The notes: a model not told the origin generated them from the letters alone. A stretch of DNA of 64,000 nt from Spirosoma spitsbergense DSM 19989 (GCF_000374085.1 NZ_KB893522.1:16793-80792), one strand, 5' to 3'. Counted from the stretch's first letter, positions 51,481-60,351 are shown. Made by a program: numbers and translations.

Positions 51481-52587
51481 TCAGAAATTCCACCAAAGCG
51501 ACCGGGGATAGTCGACACCAATCACCAGTGGTTCGCCAATCCGGGGAGTCGTTACGTCGAGTTCCAGTTCTGCAGCCCGCTTTGTAAAGCGTTCGACAGG
51601 CTCCTTCCAGCCGTGATACGACAACGCGAATTTTGCCCAGTGAACCGGCAAAACCGTTCTGGCCCGCAAATCCTGAGCGGCAGTGGCTACCTCTTCGGGA
51701 AACATATGGATAGTCGGCCAGTCTTTGCCATATTGGCCGCACTCCAGCATGGCCAGGTCGAAGGGACCGTATTTGTCCCCGATTTCTTTGATGTGTTTGC
51801 CGTAACCCGAATCCCCACCCAGGTATAGTCTGTAGCCATGCAGATTCAGCACAAAGGCGGTCCACAGCGTTTTGCCACGGGTAAAACTGCGGCCCGAAAA
51901 GTGCCGCGCCGGAACGGCGGTCAGGTCAACGTCGGTCGAAACGGGTTTTCTCTCCCACCAGTCGAATTCCACAATCCGGTCGGTGGGTACGCCCCAGCGT
52001 TCGATATGGGCACCCACGCCCAACGGCGTGTAGAATTTCTTGACCTTCGGAATGAGTTTGGTAATGGTCTCGTAATCGAGGTGGTCGTAGTGGTCATGAG
52101 AGAGGATGAGCAGGTCGATAGCGGGCATGTCATCCACGCCATACACATCCGTCCCCGGAAACGATTTGCCGAAAAAAGAAACGGGCGACGCATTGCCGCT
52201 GAAAACCGGGTCCATTAAAATAACAACTCCTTTCGATTTGATCAGGTAGGAAGAGTGCCCAAACCAGACCAGCGAAGGAACCGAATCGGGCAAGGCGTTT
52301 AGGTCTGTTTTAACGGAAGGAAGGGCCTCTGACGGAATATTGTCAGGGGCTTTATTGAAAAAATCGCCCATCATGTCGAGGTAGGACGCGTCCTCACGCA
52401 TAACGGACGTAGGCTCCAGATTCTGAAATGCCCCCTCCCGGTAGTTGGGTGAGCGTTTGATTCGTTCCAGGCGAGCATCGGCCGGATCGTGCCCGAACGT
52501 ACGTTGTTGCATGAACAGGAAGACAACGGTAATCAGAACAGCAGGAATAAGGAGAGAGAGTAGCATAACTTTTCGAAAGCGTTTCAT
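51481..52587 (-). CDS. Metallo-beta-lactamase fold hydrolase (UlaG/NAPE-PLD-like)
   Basis: This 368-residue protein has one N-terminal hydrophobic segment (about 7-26), an anchor or uncleaved signal, followed by a metallo-hydrolase domain. The zinc motif SHDHYDHLD, GHSSYLIKS, LGGDSGYGKH and VLPVHWAKFALS are typical of the UlaG/NAPE-PLD-type group. The substrate is unknown; lipid phosphodiester or lactone activity is possible. It is followed by the GH109-like gene on the same strand 77 bases away. Confidence 0.88.
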   Translation of the reverse strand: MKRFRKVMLLSLLIPAVLITVVFLFMQQRTFGHDPADARLERIKRSPNYREGAFQNLEPTSVMREDASYLDMMGDFFNKAPDNIPSEALPSVKTDLNALPDSVPSLVWFGHSSYLIKSKGVVILMDPVFSGNASPVSFFGKSFPGTDVYGVDDMPAIDLLILSHDHYDHLDYETITKLIPKVKKFYTPLGVGAHIERWGVPTDRIVEFDWWERKPVSTDVDLTAVPARHFSGRSFTRGKTLWTAFVLNLHGYRLYLGGDSGYGKHIKEIGDKYGPFDLAMLECGQYGKDWPTIHMFPEEVATAAQDLRARTVLPVHWAKFALSYHGWKEPVERFTKRAAELELDVTTPRIGEPLVIGVDYPRSLWWNF

Positions 52588-52867
52588 TGGGGCACAACGG
52601 GCACTACTCGTATCGGGTTCCGTACCGGATGAGTGAATAGCAGGATGGGAACATTACCGGATAGGGAGACGTTAATAGGTAGAAGCGAGTTTGGTGGGCT
52701 TGTTTAATCTTTTCTGTTAAACATTGAACAAAAAGAATCAACCACTCGTTGAACCATAACAATCGCACACGAAAGAGCGTCCTGGCTACTCGCTCTGCTG
52801 TCTGCCTGTGTTGTACACATACTCTGTAACGACAGGTTGATCGAACCCTATTTCGATTTAGTTTATT
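52588..52867. other. Divergent intergenic region, no gene
   Basis: This 280-base gap holds divergent promoters for the metallo-hydrolase (minus) and the queD gene (plus). I find no complete TTTG-N19-TAnnTTTG match and no convincing small gene. Confidence 0.4.
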
Positions 52868-53317
52868 ATGGATAATTCCCCAGCGGATGCTGGCGTATTG
52901 GATACTGCCCCTCGGGTTGCGGTCTTCCGAAAGGAGCATTTCAACGCGGCCCATCGTCTGAACAACCCAAACTGGTCGGACGAGAAGAATGCACGGGTAT
53001 ACGGCAAATGCAACAACCCTAATTTTCATGGTCACAATTACGATCTGATTGTGCAGGTGACTGGTCCTATTGACCCCGAAACGGGTTACGTGATGGATAT
53101 GAAGTGCCTCAGTGACCTGATAAAAGAACACGTCACCGACCGGTTCGACCACAAAAACTTAAACCTCGACACCGACGAATTCGCCGATCTGAATCCGTCT
53201 GCCGAAAACATTGCCATTGTCATTTATACCATTTTACGCAACAAACTAAGCCAGGGCTTAGACCTCAAAATCAGATTGTATGAAACTGAACGGAACTTCG
53301 TCGAATACCCAGTCTAA
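52868..53317 (+). CDS. queD: 6-carboxytetrahydropterin synthase (PTPS family)
   Basis: The 149-residue protein contains the zinc and catalytic motifs of the PTPS/QueD family: FNAAHRL, then NNPNFHGHNY (His ligands), MDMKCLSDLIKEHV and RFDHKNLN, and NPSAENIA. QueD makes 6-carboxytetrahydropterin for queuosine from 7,8-dihydroneopterin triphosphate, the product of the folE enzyme encoded next. It overlaps folE by 38 bases. A role in tetrahydrobiopterin synthesis is less likely but not excluded. Six His/Asp/Glu positions appear intact. Confidence 0.9.
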   Translation: MDNSPADAGVLDTAPRVAVFRKEHFNAAHRLNNPNWSDEKNARVYGKCNNPNFHGHNYDLIVQVTGPIDPETGYVMDMKCLSDLIKEHVTDRFDHKNLNLDTDEFADLNPSAENIAIVIYTILRNKLSQGLDLKIRLYETERNFVEYPV

Positions 53318-54035
53318 TGGAACCCCGCTAAACGGTAACCACAAAAACAGCTACGCGCTTAACGGTTACCACGACGAGTTGGTGGATGAACTGGGTGACG
53401 CCCACGGTGCCTCCTCCATTGACACGCCCATGCGTGCCGATGCTTTTGCCATGGATGATGCACTCAAAATTGAACTGATTGAAGAACATTTTCGGGAGAT
53501 AATGACCATTCTGGGACTCGATCTTACGGATGATAGCCTGAATGGGTCACCCCGGCGGGTTGCCAAAATGTATGTCAATGAGGTATTCAGCGGGTTGAAC
53601 CCGGCTAATAAACCAAAGGCTACGCTGTTCGACAATAAATTTAAGTACAATGAAATGCTGGTCGAAAAAGACATCACCGTTCAGACGTACTGCGAACACC
53701 ACTTTGTCCCTATACTTGGCAAAGCACACGTAGCGTACATCTCCAGTGGTAAGGTGATCGGCCTGTCGAAACTGAACCGGATTGTGGAGTATTTCTGCAA
53801 ACGGCCTCAGGTGCAGGAGCGGCTTACCATACAGATTGCCGAGGAGCTGAAGCGGGTACTGGACACGGATGATGTGGCTGTTATCATTGATGCCAAACAC
53901 CTGTGCGTATCGACACGGGGTGTTCGTGATGTGAACAGCTCCACGATTACATCGTCGTACAGCGGGAAATTTGACGAAGAGAGTACGCGGCAGGAGTTGT
54001 TACGTTACGTAGCGCAGCCGAGTATAACAATTTAA
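53280..54035 (+). CDS. folE: GTP cyclohydrolase I with N-terminal extension
   Basis: GTP cyclohydrolase I converts GTP to 7,8-dihydroneopterin triphosphate for folate and queuosine. The C-terminal 190 residues show TVQTYCEHHFVPILGKAHVAYI (zinc Cys and His), GLSKLNRIVEYFCKRPQVQERLTIQIAEEL, and KHLCVSTRGV (second zinc Cys). The first 50 residues are Asn/Gly/His-rich and not family-like; a start nearer MRADAFAMDD would give standard length. The ATG at 53280 overlaps queD by 38 bases in another frame. The pair forms a coherent pathway unit. Confidence 0.9.
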   Translation: MKLNGTSSNTQSNGTPLNGNHKNSYALNGYHDELVDELGDAHGASSIDTPMRADAFAMDDALKIELIEEHFREIMTILGLDLTDDSLNGSPRRVAKMYVNEVFSGLNPANKPKATLFDNKFKYNEMLVEKDITVQTYCEHHFVPILGKAHVAYISSGKVIGLSKLNRIVEYFCKRPQVQERLTIQIAEELKRVLDTDDVAVIIDAKHLCVSTRGVRDVNSSTITSSYSGKFDEESTRQELLRYVAQPSITI

Positions 54036-54101
54036 TTAAACGGGTAATTTAATGATGCGGGTGCCTGACTACAGCGTTGGGTATCCGCAATTTTAGTTTA
54101 C

Positions 54102-54812
54102 ATGAACATCATGAAGGATAAAAATATACTCATCATCGGGGCCAGTTCGGGTATTGGCCATGCACTGGCCCGGCAACTACAGGAACAGGGGGCAACACTC
54201 TTTACAGCCGGCCGTACACAGCCGGAGGGAATTCAGTCAACGCACATGACCTGGGATGTTACGCAGACTCCCGCTGCGGAGGCATTCGGTCAACTTCCCG
54301 ACATCCTGCACGGGCTGGTGTACTGCCCCGGAACTATCAACCTCAAACCCTTTCATCGACTGACGCCGGACGATTACCGGCACGATTTCGAGGTAAACGT
54401 GATGGGCGCTATCGGCGCGATTCATGCGTCTTACGCAACCATCAAGAAATCCAGATCGGCCAGTATTGTGCTGTTTAGCACGGTTGCTGCCAAACTGGGT
54501 ATGGGAATGCACTCGTCCGTATCGGTGGCTAAGTCGGCGGTAGAAGGGCTGACCAAATCGCTGGCGGCTGAACTGGCACCGTTCAATGTGCGGGTCAACG
54601 CCATAGCTCCCTCCCTAACGGATACCCCACTGGCTGGCTTCCTGCTGGCCGACGACAACAAGCGCGAAGCAGGCAACAAACGCCACCCACTCAATCGGTA
54701 TGGCACCCCTGAGGATATTGCCAGTATGGCCGCTTACCTCCTCACCGATCAGGCCAGTTGGATAACCGGTCAGATAATTGGAATCGATGGGGGCATGGGA
54801 AGTCTGAAATAG
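54102..54812 (+). CDS. Short-chain dehydrogenase/reductase lacking the usual catalytic Tyr
   Basis: The 236-residue SDR has the cofactor motif IGASSGIGHALA and a C-terminal WITGQIIGIDGGMG. At the YxxxK site it reads VSVAKSAVEGLTKSLAAELAP, so the usual Tyr is replaced by Val while Lys is kept. Similar substitutions appear in a subgroup of SDRs, and activity may differ or be lost. It lies after folE on the same strand but has its own spacing (66 bases). It converges on a TIM-barrel gene across a palindrome. Confidence 0.83.
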   Translation: MNIMKDKNILIIGASSGIGHALARQLQEQGATLFTAGRTQPEGIQSTHMTWDVTQTPAAEAFGQLPDILHGLVYCPGTINLKPFHRLTPDDYRHDFEVNVMGAIGAIHASYATIKKSRSASIVLFSTVAAKLGMGMHSSVSVAKSAVEGLTKSLAAELAPFNVRVNAIAPSLTDTPLAGFLLADDNKREAGNKRHPLNRYGTPEDIASMAAYLLTDQASWITGQIIGIDGGMGSLK

Positions 54813-54816
54813 TGAT

Positions 54817-54866
54817 TATCGTTTCTGGTCTGTGGACACAAATACGCCTGCAGACCAGAAACGATA
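54817..54866. terminator. Perfect 16-bp hairpin between convergent genes
   Basis: TATCGTTTCTGGTCTG pairs exactly with CAGACCAGAAACGATA. A further partial copy ACCAGAAACC follows at once. It starts five bases after the SDR stop and ends 14 bases before the TIM-barrel stop, so it can serve both genes. Confidence 0.65.
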
Positions 54867-54879
54867 TACCAGAAACCAG

Positions 54880-55806
54880 TTACACCATCGGCCCAACACG
54901 CTCCAGCAGGGCTTTTGATTTACGGATACCTTCGTACTCATCCAGGCCACTCCCTTCGTATTCAATACCCATGATGCCCTTGAAACCGCTGTCTTTCACG
55001 ATCTTCATAATGCGGCTGTAGTCGGTTTCCACGCAGTTGCCACTACCATCAAAATCGTAGAACTTAGCGGAAGCTCCTTTGGCGAAGGGCATCAATTCTT
55101 TAGCCCCTTTATAGCGGTCATATTCTTCGGCGCAGGTATGGTTTTCGCCCCGCTTTATACAGAAATTGCCAAAATCAGGCAGTGTTCCCACATTCTTCAT
55201 ACTTACCTGTTTCATCACACCAGACAGCCACTGGCCGTTTGACGAATACCCACCGTGGTTCTCCACGATCACGTTGATGTTCATGGTTTTGGCATATTCG
55301 CCCAGTTTGCTCAGGCCTTCAACGGCTGCTTTGGCTACCTCTTCGGCTGTGCCCTGTCCGGCAGCATTGACCCGGATGGTTTTACAGCCCAGGTATTTGG
55401 CGCATTCAACCCATTGGTGGTGATTCTCAACGGCTTTGTTCCGCTCCGCAGCGTCCGAAGCCCCCAGATTTCCTTCCCCATCGATCATAATCAGGTGGTT
55501 GGTGATGCCATTGTCCTTACAGCGCGTTAAGAGGTCGTTCAGGTAGGCTTTGTCCCGTGCTTTATCCTTAAAAAACTGGTTGACATACTCCACAATGCTG
55601 ATGTCGAAGTCTTTGCGGGCTATACCGGGGAAGTCCAGGTTGGTAATTTTCTTGGCAAACAGGGCTTTGTGTAATGACCACTCGGCCAGCGAAATATCAA
55701 AGAACAGCTTCTTTGTGGGGGCTTCGGCAAAAACGGATGGCAACAGGGCCATACCAGCCATTGTGCCTGCGGTCTGCTTTAAAAATTGTCGACGATTAGT
55801 AGTCAT
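54880..55806 (-). CDS. Secreted sugar phosphate isomerase/epimerase-like TIM-barrel protein
   Basis: The 308-residue protein has a twin-arginine-like signal (TTNRRQFLKQTAGTMAGMALLPSVFA) and an AP-endonuclease-2/xylose-isomerase-type barrel. The segments HLIMIDGEGNLG, NVIVENHGGYSSNGQW, VGTLPDFGNFC and IMGIEYEGSGLDE hold the usual metal ligands. The reaction is unknown. It is related in type, but not closely, to the TIM-barrel protein at 36486. It stands alone, with a hairpin after its stop. Confidence 0.82.
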   Translation of the reverse strand: MTTNRRQFLKQTAGTMAGMALLPSVFAEAPTKKLFFDISLAEWSLHKALFAKKITNLDFPGIARKDFDISIVEYVNQFFKDKARDKAYLNDLLTRCKDNGITNHLIMIDGEGNLGASDAAERNKAVENHHQWVECAKYLGCKTIRVNAAGQGTAEEVAKAAVEGLSKLGEYAKTMNINVIVENHGGYSSNGQWLSGVMKQVSMKNVGTLPDFGNFCIKRGENHTCAEEYDRYKGAKELMPFAKGASAKFYDFDGSGNCVETDYSRIMKIVKDSGFKGIMGIEYEGSGLDEYEGIRKSKALLERVGPMV

Positions 55807-55949
55807 AGAAAACGGATTTTGGCGATAAATTCAGGTAAACAGTCGTTCACCCGGTAAAGATAAAAATGGATGAAATCTTACTCATTCGATTTACCCCGGG
55901 GGCCAGGGTTTAACGTAGTGCCAATAGGTTTCCTGCGTAACTTGCCCGT

Positions 55950-56912
55950 ATGATTACACTCGATACCATTCAGACGGCACATGACCGCATCCGGCCTTAC
56001 ATTCACCGTACAGCCGTATTAACCAATCAGACGATTAACGACCGCGCCGGGGCGGAGCTGTTTTTTAAATGTGAAAACTTCCAGAAGATAGGTGCTTTCA
56101 AAGCGCGGGGTGGGCTGAATGCCGTGTTGCAGGTAGCCCGGAACAAAGAAGGAGCGGCTATTACCACGCACTCGTCGGGCAATCACGCGCAGGCCGTTGC
56201 CTTTGCCGCCCGCCAGGTGGGCCTGCCTGCCTACATCGTAATGCCCCGCACGGCTCCCAAGGTGAAAAAGGAGGCTGTTCTGGGATACGGAGCCGACGTA
56301 ATTGAATGCGAACCAACTCTCGACGCTCGCGAGGCCGGGGTTCGGGACGTGATGCAACGGACGGGTGCCGTGCTGGTTCACCCCTTTGATGATGACCGCG
56401 TGATTGCCGGACAGGCTACAGCCGCCAAAGAACTGATTGAGGATACCGGACTGGATGGTCTTGGCCAGGACCATCCGTTCGATGTTATTCTGGCACCCGT
56501 TGGTGGGGGAGGACTACTCAGCGGAACAGCCCTGGCTACCCATTATCTATCGCCTACTACACGCGTTATTGCCGGAGAGCCGGAGGGAGCAGCTGATGCC
56601 GTTTTATCGTTTCGAAGTGGACAGGTGGAAAAAGCGCCGTACATCAACACCATTGCCGATGGACTGATGACCAGCCTGAGCGAACGTACACTGGCCATTA
56701 TTCAAGCCCACGTGACCGATATCCTGACGGTTTCTGATGCGGAGATTATTGATGCCATGCGACTCGTGTGGGAGCGGATGAAAATCATTATCGAGCCATC
56801 CTGCGCCGTACCATTAGCCGTTGTGCTCAAACACAAAGAACAATTTGCCGGACAGAAAATCGGTATTATTCTAACGGGTGGGAATGTGGACCTGGGAAAG
56901 CTACCGTTCTAA
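55950..56912 (+). CDS. PLP-dependent threonine dehydratase / serine racemase-like enzyme
   Basis: The 320-residue fold-type II PLP enzyme has KCENFQKIGAFKARGG with the PLP lysine Lys51, THSSGNHAQAVAFAA, the phosphate-binding loop PVGGGGLLSGTAL, and the C-terminal GIILTGGNVDLGKL. This matches the threonine/serine dehydratase and serine racemase group without a C-terminal regulatory ACT domain, so it is the catabolic or racemase type. Its last 12 bases overlap the convergent gene at 56901. Confidence 0.88.
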   Translation: MITLDTIQTAHDRIRPYIHRTAVLTNQTINDRAGAELFFKCENFQKIGAFKARGGLNAVLQVARNKEGAAITTHSSGNHAQAVAFAARQVGLPAYIVMPRTAPKVKKEAVLGYGADVIECEPTLDAREAGVRDVMQRTGAVLVHPFDDDRVIAGQATAAKELIEDTGLDGLGQDHPFDVILAPVGGGGLLSGTALATHYLSPTTRVIAGEPEGAADAVLSFRSGQVEKAPYINTIADGLMTSLSERTLAIIQAHVTDILTVSDAEIIDAMRLVWERMKIIIEPSCAVPLAVVLKHKEQFAGQKIGIILTGGNVDLGKLPF

Positions 56913-57365
56913 AATTAGTCTGCGCAGTTTTTCAAATGTTTTGGCATAGACTGTTCTCTCAAAAATGAAGGGACCAACTTCCTGATAACGCGAAAGGTCG
57001 GGGGCTGAATAGTTGGTTTCATACCCAAACTCTTTCCAGATTACCTGCTTTTCGGTTACCTCGATTTTGGCCGTTATGGCTCCACAACCAATGTCGCCAC
57101 ACTCCGGGCAAACGTAAAAGCTCGTTCGGCCGGTTGTCAATTCGGGTGGTATAAGGCCCAGGAACTCGTCTACCCGGTCGTTTTCGTGCCATTTGTCCGG
57201 TATCCAGCCAAAGATGCCTATCCGGTCAGCCATAAAAGCGCTCACCAGTTGCCCAAGTGATTGACCCGAAACGATGAAGTCGATGTGCTTTCTTTCGGCT
57301 TTTGATAAGCCATCCACAAAGAGTTCTCCGGGCCGGTGTCTGTATTCCAGCGTGAGTGTATCCAT
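56901..57365 (-). CDS. Hypothetical protein with CPECGDIGCGA motif
   Basis: This 154-residue soluble protein has a striking segment YVCPECGDIGCGAITAKIEV in its middle with three Cys in a CxxC...C pattern, and a preceding long N-terminal stretch (MADRIGIFGWIPDKWHENDRVDEFLGLIPPEL). It could bind a metal. I do not recognise the family. Its 3' end overlaps the PLP enzyme by 12 bases in convergent orientation. The K+ channel-like gene lies upstream, 35 bases away. Confidence 0.65.
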   Translation of the reverse strand: MDTLTLEYRHRPGELFVDGLSKAERKHIDFIVSGQSLGQLVSAFMADRIGIFGWIPDKWHENDRVDEFLGLIPPELTTGRTSFYVCPECGDIGCGAITAKIEVTEKQVIWKEFGYETNYSAPDLSRYQEVGPFIFERTVYAKTFEKLRRLILER

Positions 57366-57400
57366 AGGCAGTCGGGGTAGGAGCCAGTTGGTAGCGGCTT

Positions 57401-58096
57401 TTAGTCGTTCTCTGATGAGTCAGCAACGATCTTTTTCTTGGACGAAAATTTACTAATCAGGATACCAATCAGGACAACGGAATAAAACTGACCTACAATG
57501 CCCAATAACGCTGTGGTTAACCGGGTGTGGTGCTGGCTGGGCGTGATGTCACCAAAACCGATACTGGTGAAAGTGATGCTGCAAAAATAAACGAAGTCCA
57601 TGAACGTCCCCGCCGGACTACTGATGTCGATACCCTTGAATGAATGGACATCATCGTAGTAAAAAGCCTGAAACAGGAAAACGCTGATTTCAATCAGCAG
57701 TAAATAGCCACAGGCCGATGCTGAAATGATATCGATATCAATGTAGCCGGGCCTGATTAGAAACCTGCTGATTTCGATGAAGATAAAAATGAAGAAGACA
57801 ACGTAGGTTACATTCAACGCAAGCATCACTGTCAGGAAATCGGTGGCGTAGGTCAGGGCAAGCGGTAACAGAATTGTCAGTATGAAAAGGATGTTTCTCA
57901 ATATGATTGTTCGTCGGCCTTTGCCGATGAAAACGCCCGTACTGAAAATGCCCAGCACAGCCATATTGATGGGCCAGATTATTTTGGTGTAGGCGGGTAA
58001 ATCCGACAGGAAAATGCCAATAAACAGGTGCTGGAGCAACGCACACAAGAGTAATTCGTATTTGCGTTTTCGAAAAAAAAGAACGAGTTCCCGCAT
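57401..58096 (-). CDS. Ion channel family protein (K+ channel-like pore)
   Basis: The 231-residue membrane protein has about six hydrophobic helices. Near residue 187 a pore region reads FVYFCSITFTSIGFGDITPSQ, where TSIGFGD replaces the usual TVGYGD selectivity filter, followed by a last helix (ALLGIVGQFYSVVLIGILI). It has a charged tail KKKIVADSSEND. It is likely a 2TM-pore type channel with extra N-terminal helices. There is no RCK domain. Its ATG is 28 bases from the divergent GNAT gene start. Confidence 0.82.
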   Translation of the reverse strand: MRELVLFFRKRKYELLLCALLQHLFIGIFLSDLPAYTKIIWPINMAVLGIFSTGVFIGKGRRTIILRNILFILTILLPLALTYATDFLTVMLALNVTYVVFFIFIFIEISRFLIRPGYIDIDIISASACGYLLLIEISVFLFQAFYYDDVHSFKGIDISSPAGTFMDFVYFCSITFTSIGFGDITPSQHHTRLTTALLGIVGQFYSVVLIGILISKFSSKKKIVADSSEND

Positions 58097-58124
58097 TATT
58101 TCAGTTTACGTTAGTAAAAATACC

Positions 58125-58571
58125 ATGTTGACTACCCTCTCCATTCGGCCTGTTACTCCCGAACAAACCTATTCCTTACGGCATAGCGTCCTTTGGCCTG
58201 ACAAATCGCCCGCATACATAAAAGTAGAAAATGATACCGAAGGTTATCATTTTGGTGGATTTCGACAGGATGAACTCATTGCCGTTATTTCTCTTTTCGT
58301 CGCCGACGAAGTAGTCAATCCAGGCGGGGCCTGGATTGGCCGGGCCCGATTCAGGAAATTTGCGGTCCATCCCGATTATCAGCACCAGGGTATTGGTACG
58401 TTACTACTCAATCATGTTATTGCCGAAGCGAAGCGTTTAGGGGCTGCTTCTTTATGGTGTGATGCCCGGATGGATGCGGCTGATTTTTATCAACGTTTTG
58501 GTATGAAGGCTGTTAGTGAAGTTTTTTACAAAGGCCCGATTCCTTATGCCCGATTTTCGCGTACCTTGTAG
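58125..58571 (+). CDS. GNAT family N-acetyltransferase
   Basis: From the ATG at 58125 the protein has 148 residues with the GNAT core: RKFAVHPDYQHQGIGTLLLNHVIAEAKRLGA, including the acetyl-CoA loop Q-H-Q-G-I-G-T, then ARMDAADFYQRFGMKAVSEVF. The substrate is unknown. The open frame to 58014 lies within the channel gene and is not GNAT-like. Both divergent promoters must fit in or around a 28-base gap. Confidence 0.85.
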   Translation: MLTTLSIRPVTPEQTYSLRHSVLWPDKSPAYIKVENDTEGYHFGGFRQDELIAVISLFVADEVVNPGGAWIGRARFRKFAVHPDYQHQGIGTLLLNHVIAEAKRLGAASLWCDARMDAADFYQRFGMKAVSEVFYKGPIPYARFSRTL

Positions 58572-58609
58572 CAGTCCTTTTTTGGTAAAACAATCTATCT
58601 GATAGAAGT

Positions 58610-58972
58610 ATGAAACAATACCTGACGCTAGTACTGCTCAGTGGCCTGCTGGCAATTGGCACGGCAGCCAGTGCCCAAATGATGGCTACCGATTCTACCG
58701 CTTTAAAAGCCTGTGTTGGTACCTATACCTTTGACAATGACAGCCCTGTGCGCAAATACGTCGTGACCCTGAACAAAGGGGACCTGTTCGGGCAGGCGGA
58801 TGACATGGGTAGTAATAAACTGGTGAAGAAAGAAGGGGACGATACGTACCAGTCGACCAGCTCCTACGGATCTGTGATCACGTTTATCAGGGATACAGCT
58901 ACAAAAGTCATTACTGGTTTTAAGATGGCTGTTCAGGGGACCGAATTAAACGCAAAGAAAGATAACCCGTAA
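58610..58972 (+). CDS. Small secreted protein, DUF3471-like
   Basis: This 120-residue protein has a signal peptide (MKQYLTLVLLSGLLAIGTAASAQ). A beta-rich domain follows with LKACVGTYTFDNDSPVRKYVVTLNKGDLFGQADDMGSNKLVKKEGDDTY, the pattern of DUF3471 tails that often accompany serine hydrolases. Here it stands alone. The function is unknown. A palindrome separates it from the next gene. Confidence 0.7.
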   Translation: MKQYLTLVLLSGLLAIGTAASAQMMATDSTALKACVGTYTFDNDSPVRKYVVTLNKGDLFGQADDMGSNKLVKKEGDDTYQSTSSYGSVITFIRDTATKVITGFKMAVQGTELNAKKDNP

Positions 58973-58979
58973 CCAAATA

Positions 58980-59030
58980 AGTACTTTCATAGTTGAGAAA
59001 TCGAACGAATCACTCAACTATGAAAGTACT
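58980..59030. repeat. Perfect 18-bp inverted repeat covering a start codon
   Basis: AGTACTTTCATAGTTGAG at 58980-58997 and CTCAACTATGAAAGTACT at 59013-59030 are exact reverse complements around a 15-base loop. The right arm includes the ATG (59020) and first codons of the dehydrogenase gene, so a formed hairpin would hide its start. Confidence 0.85.
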
Positions 59031-60351
59031 ATCATTTCATCTGACCGGCGTTGCCATGTCGGTATTCCTCCTGGGTTGTAATCAGAAGAAAGAAACCAAT
59101 CAAACCGCGGATACGGTTACTACCGCCGATACAATCCTTACATTACCGGCTCCTTACGCTACCGAATCAGCCAAGAACTTCAGCAACGTCACTGGATGGC
59201 CCGATGGAAAAACCCCTCAGGCTCCAGCCGGTTTCGCCGTGACCGAGTTTGCCCGTGACCTGGTCAACCCCCGCTGGCTCTACGTAGCGCCGAACGGCGA
59301 TGTCTTTGTAGCCGAAGCCAATACGGAGCCCAAAGGGGTTAAAGATGCCGTTGTCAACACCGTAACCGGTAAGGGTAAATCGCAGCGGACCGAAGCCAGC
59401 GCTAACCGGATTACGCTTTTCCGGGATACCAACCAGGATGGAAAACCAGATCAGCGCGAAGTATTCCTATCCGGTCTTAACCAGCCCTTCGGGATGCTGG
59501 TACTGGGCGATGGTTTCTACGTGGCTAATACCGATGCCCTGATGCGGTACGATTACAAACCGGGCCAGACCAAACTGACTGCATCGGGTAAGAAGATTCT
59601 GGACCTCCCCGCCGGGGGCTACAATAATCACTGGACCCGTAACCTGCTGGCCAGTCCCGACGGTCAGAAAATATACATCTCGGTCGGGTCGGCGAGTAAC
59701 GTGGGCGAACACGGGCCCGAAGAAGAGATACGGCGGGCCAATATCATTGAAATCAATCCGGACGGAACGGGTGAGCACATCTACGCCAGTGGCCTGCGCA
59801 ACCCGGTCGGCATGGACTGGCAACCCACCACCAACAAACTCTACACCGCCGTCAATGAGCGCGATGAACTGGGAGACAACCTGGTGCCGGATTACCTGAC
59901 CAGCGTGAAAGAAGGCGGCTTTTATGGCTGGCCCTACTCGTATTACGGACAAAATATAGACCCTCGCCGGAAAGGAGAACGACCTGATTTGGTTCAGAAA
60001 GCTATCGTTCCCGATGTCCCCCTAGGGTCGCATACCGCTTCGCTGGGTCTGACTTTCTATACGGAGGGGAGCAAGGGGGCCAATAGCTTTCCGGCTCATT
60101 ACCAGAATGGCGCATTCGTTGGGCAACATGGTTCCTGGAACAGGACGCAACTGTCTGGTTACAAAGTTGTTTTCGTTCCCTTTCAGAACGGGCAACCCGG
60201 CACGCCGGAGGATTTCCTGACGGGTTTTCTGGCGGGTAACAACAAAGATGCCTACGGTCGGCCGGTAGGTGTTGTCCAATTACCCGACGGTGCACTGCTC
60301 GTGGCCGACGATGTATCCGGGCGGGTATGGCGGGTAGCCGCCAGTAAATGA
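59020..60351 (+). CDS. PQQ-type sugar (sorbosone/glucose) dehydrogenase lipoprotein
   Basis: The 443-residue protein begins with a lipobox (SVFLLGC, Cys near residue 20) and a Thr-rich linker. A beta-propeller of the glucose/sorbosone dehydrogenase family follows, with VNPRWLYVAPNGDVFVAEAN, GLNQPFGM, ASGLRNPVGMDW, HGSWNRTQLSGYKVVF and GRVWRVA. It is predicted to oxidise a sugar using PQQ outside the cytoplasm. The ATG at 59020 is preferred; the TTG frame from 58993 begins inside the hairpin. The stop overlaps another palindrome. Confidence 0.85.
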   Translation: MKVLSFHLTGVAMSVFLLGCNQKKETNQTADTVTTADTILTLPAPYATESAKNFSNVTGWPDGKTPQAPAGFAVTEFARDLVNPRWLYVAPNGDVFVAEANTEPKGVKDAVVNTVTGKGKSQRTEASANRITLFRDTNQDGKPDQREVFLSGLNQPFGMLVLGDGFYVANTDALMRYDYKPGQTKLTASGKKILDLPAGGYNNHWTRNLLASPDGQKIYISVGSASNVGEHGPEEEIRRANIIEINPDGTGEHIYASGLRNPVGMDWQPTTNKLYTAVNERDELGDNLVPDYLTSVKEGGFYGWPYSYYGQNIDPRRKGERPDLVQKAIVPDVPLGSHTASLGLTFYTEGSKGANSFPAHYQNGAFVGQHGSWNRTQLSGYKVVFVPFQNGQPGTPEDFLTGFLAGNNKDAYGRPVGVVQLPDGALLVADDVSGRVWRVAASK

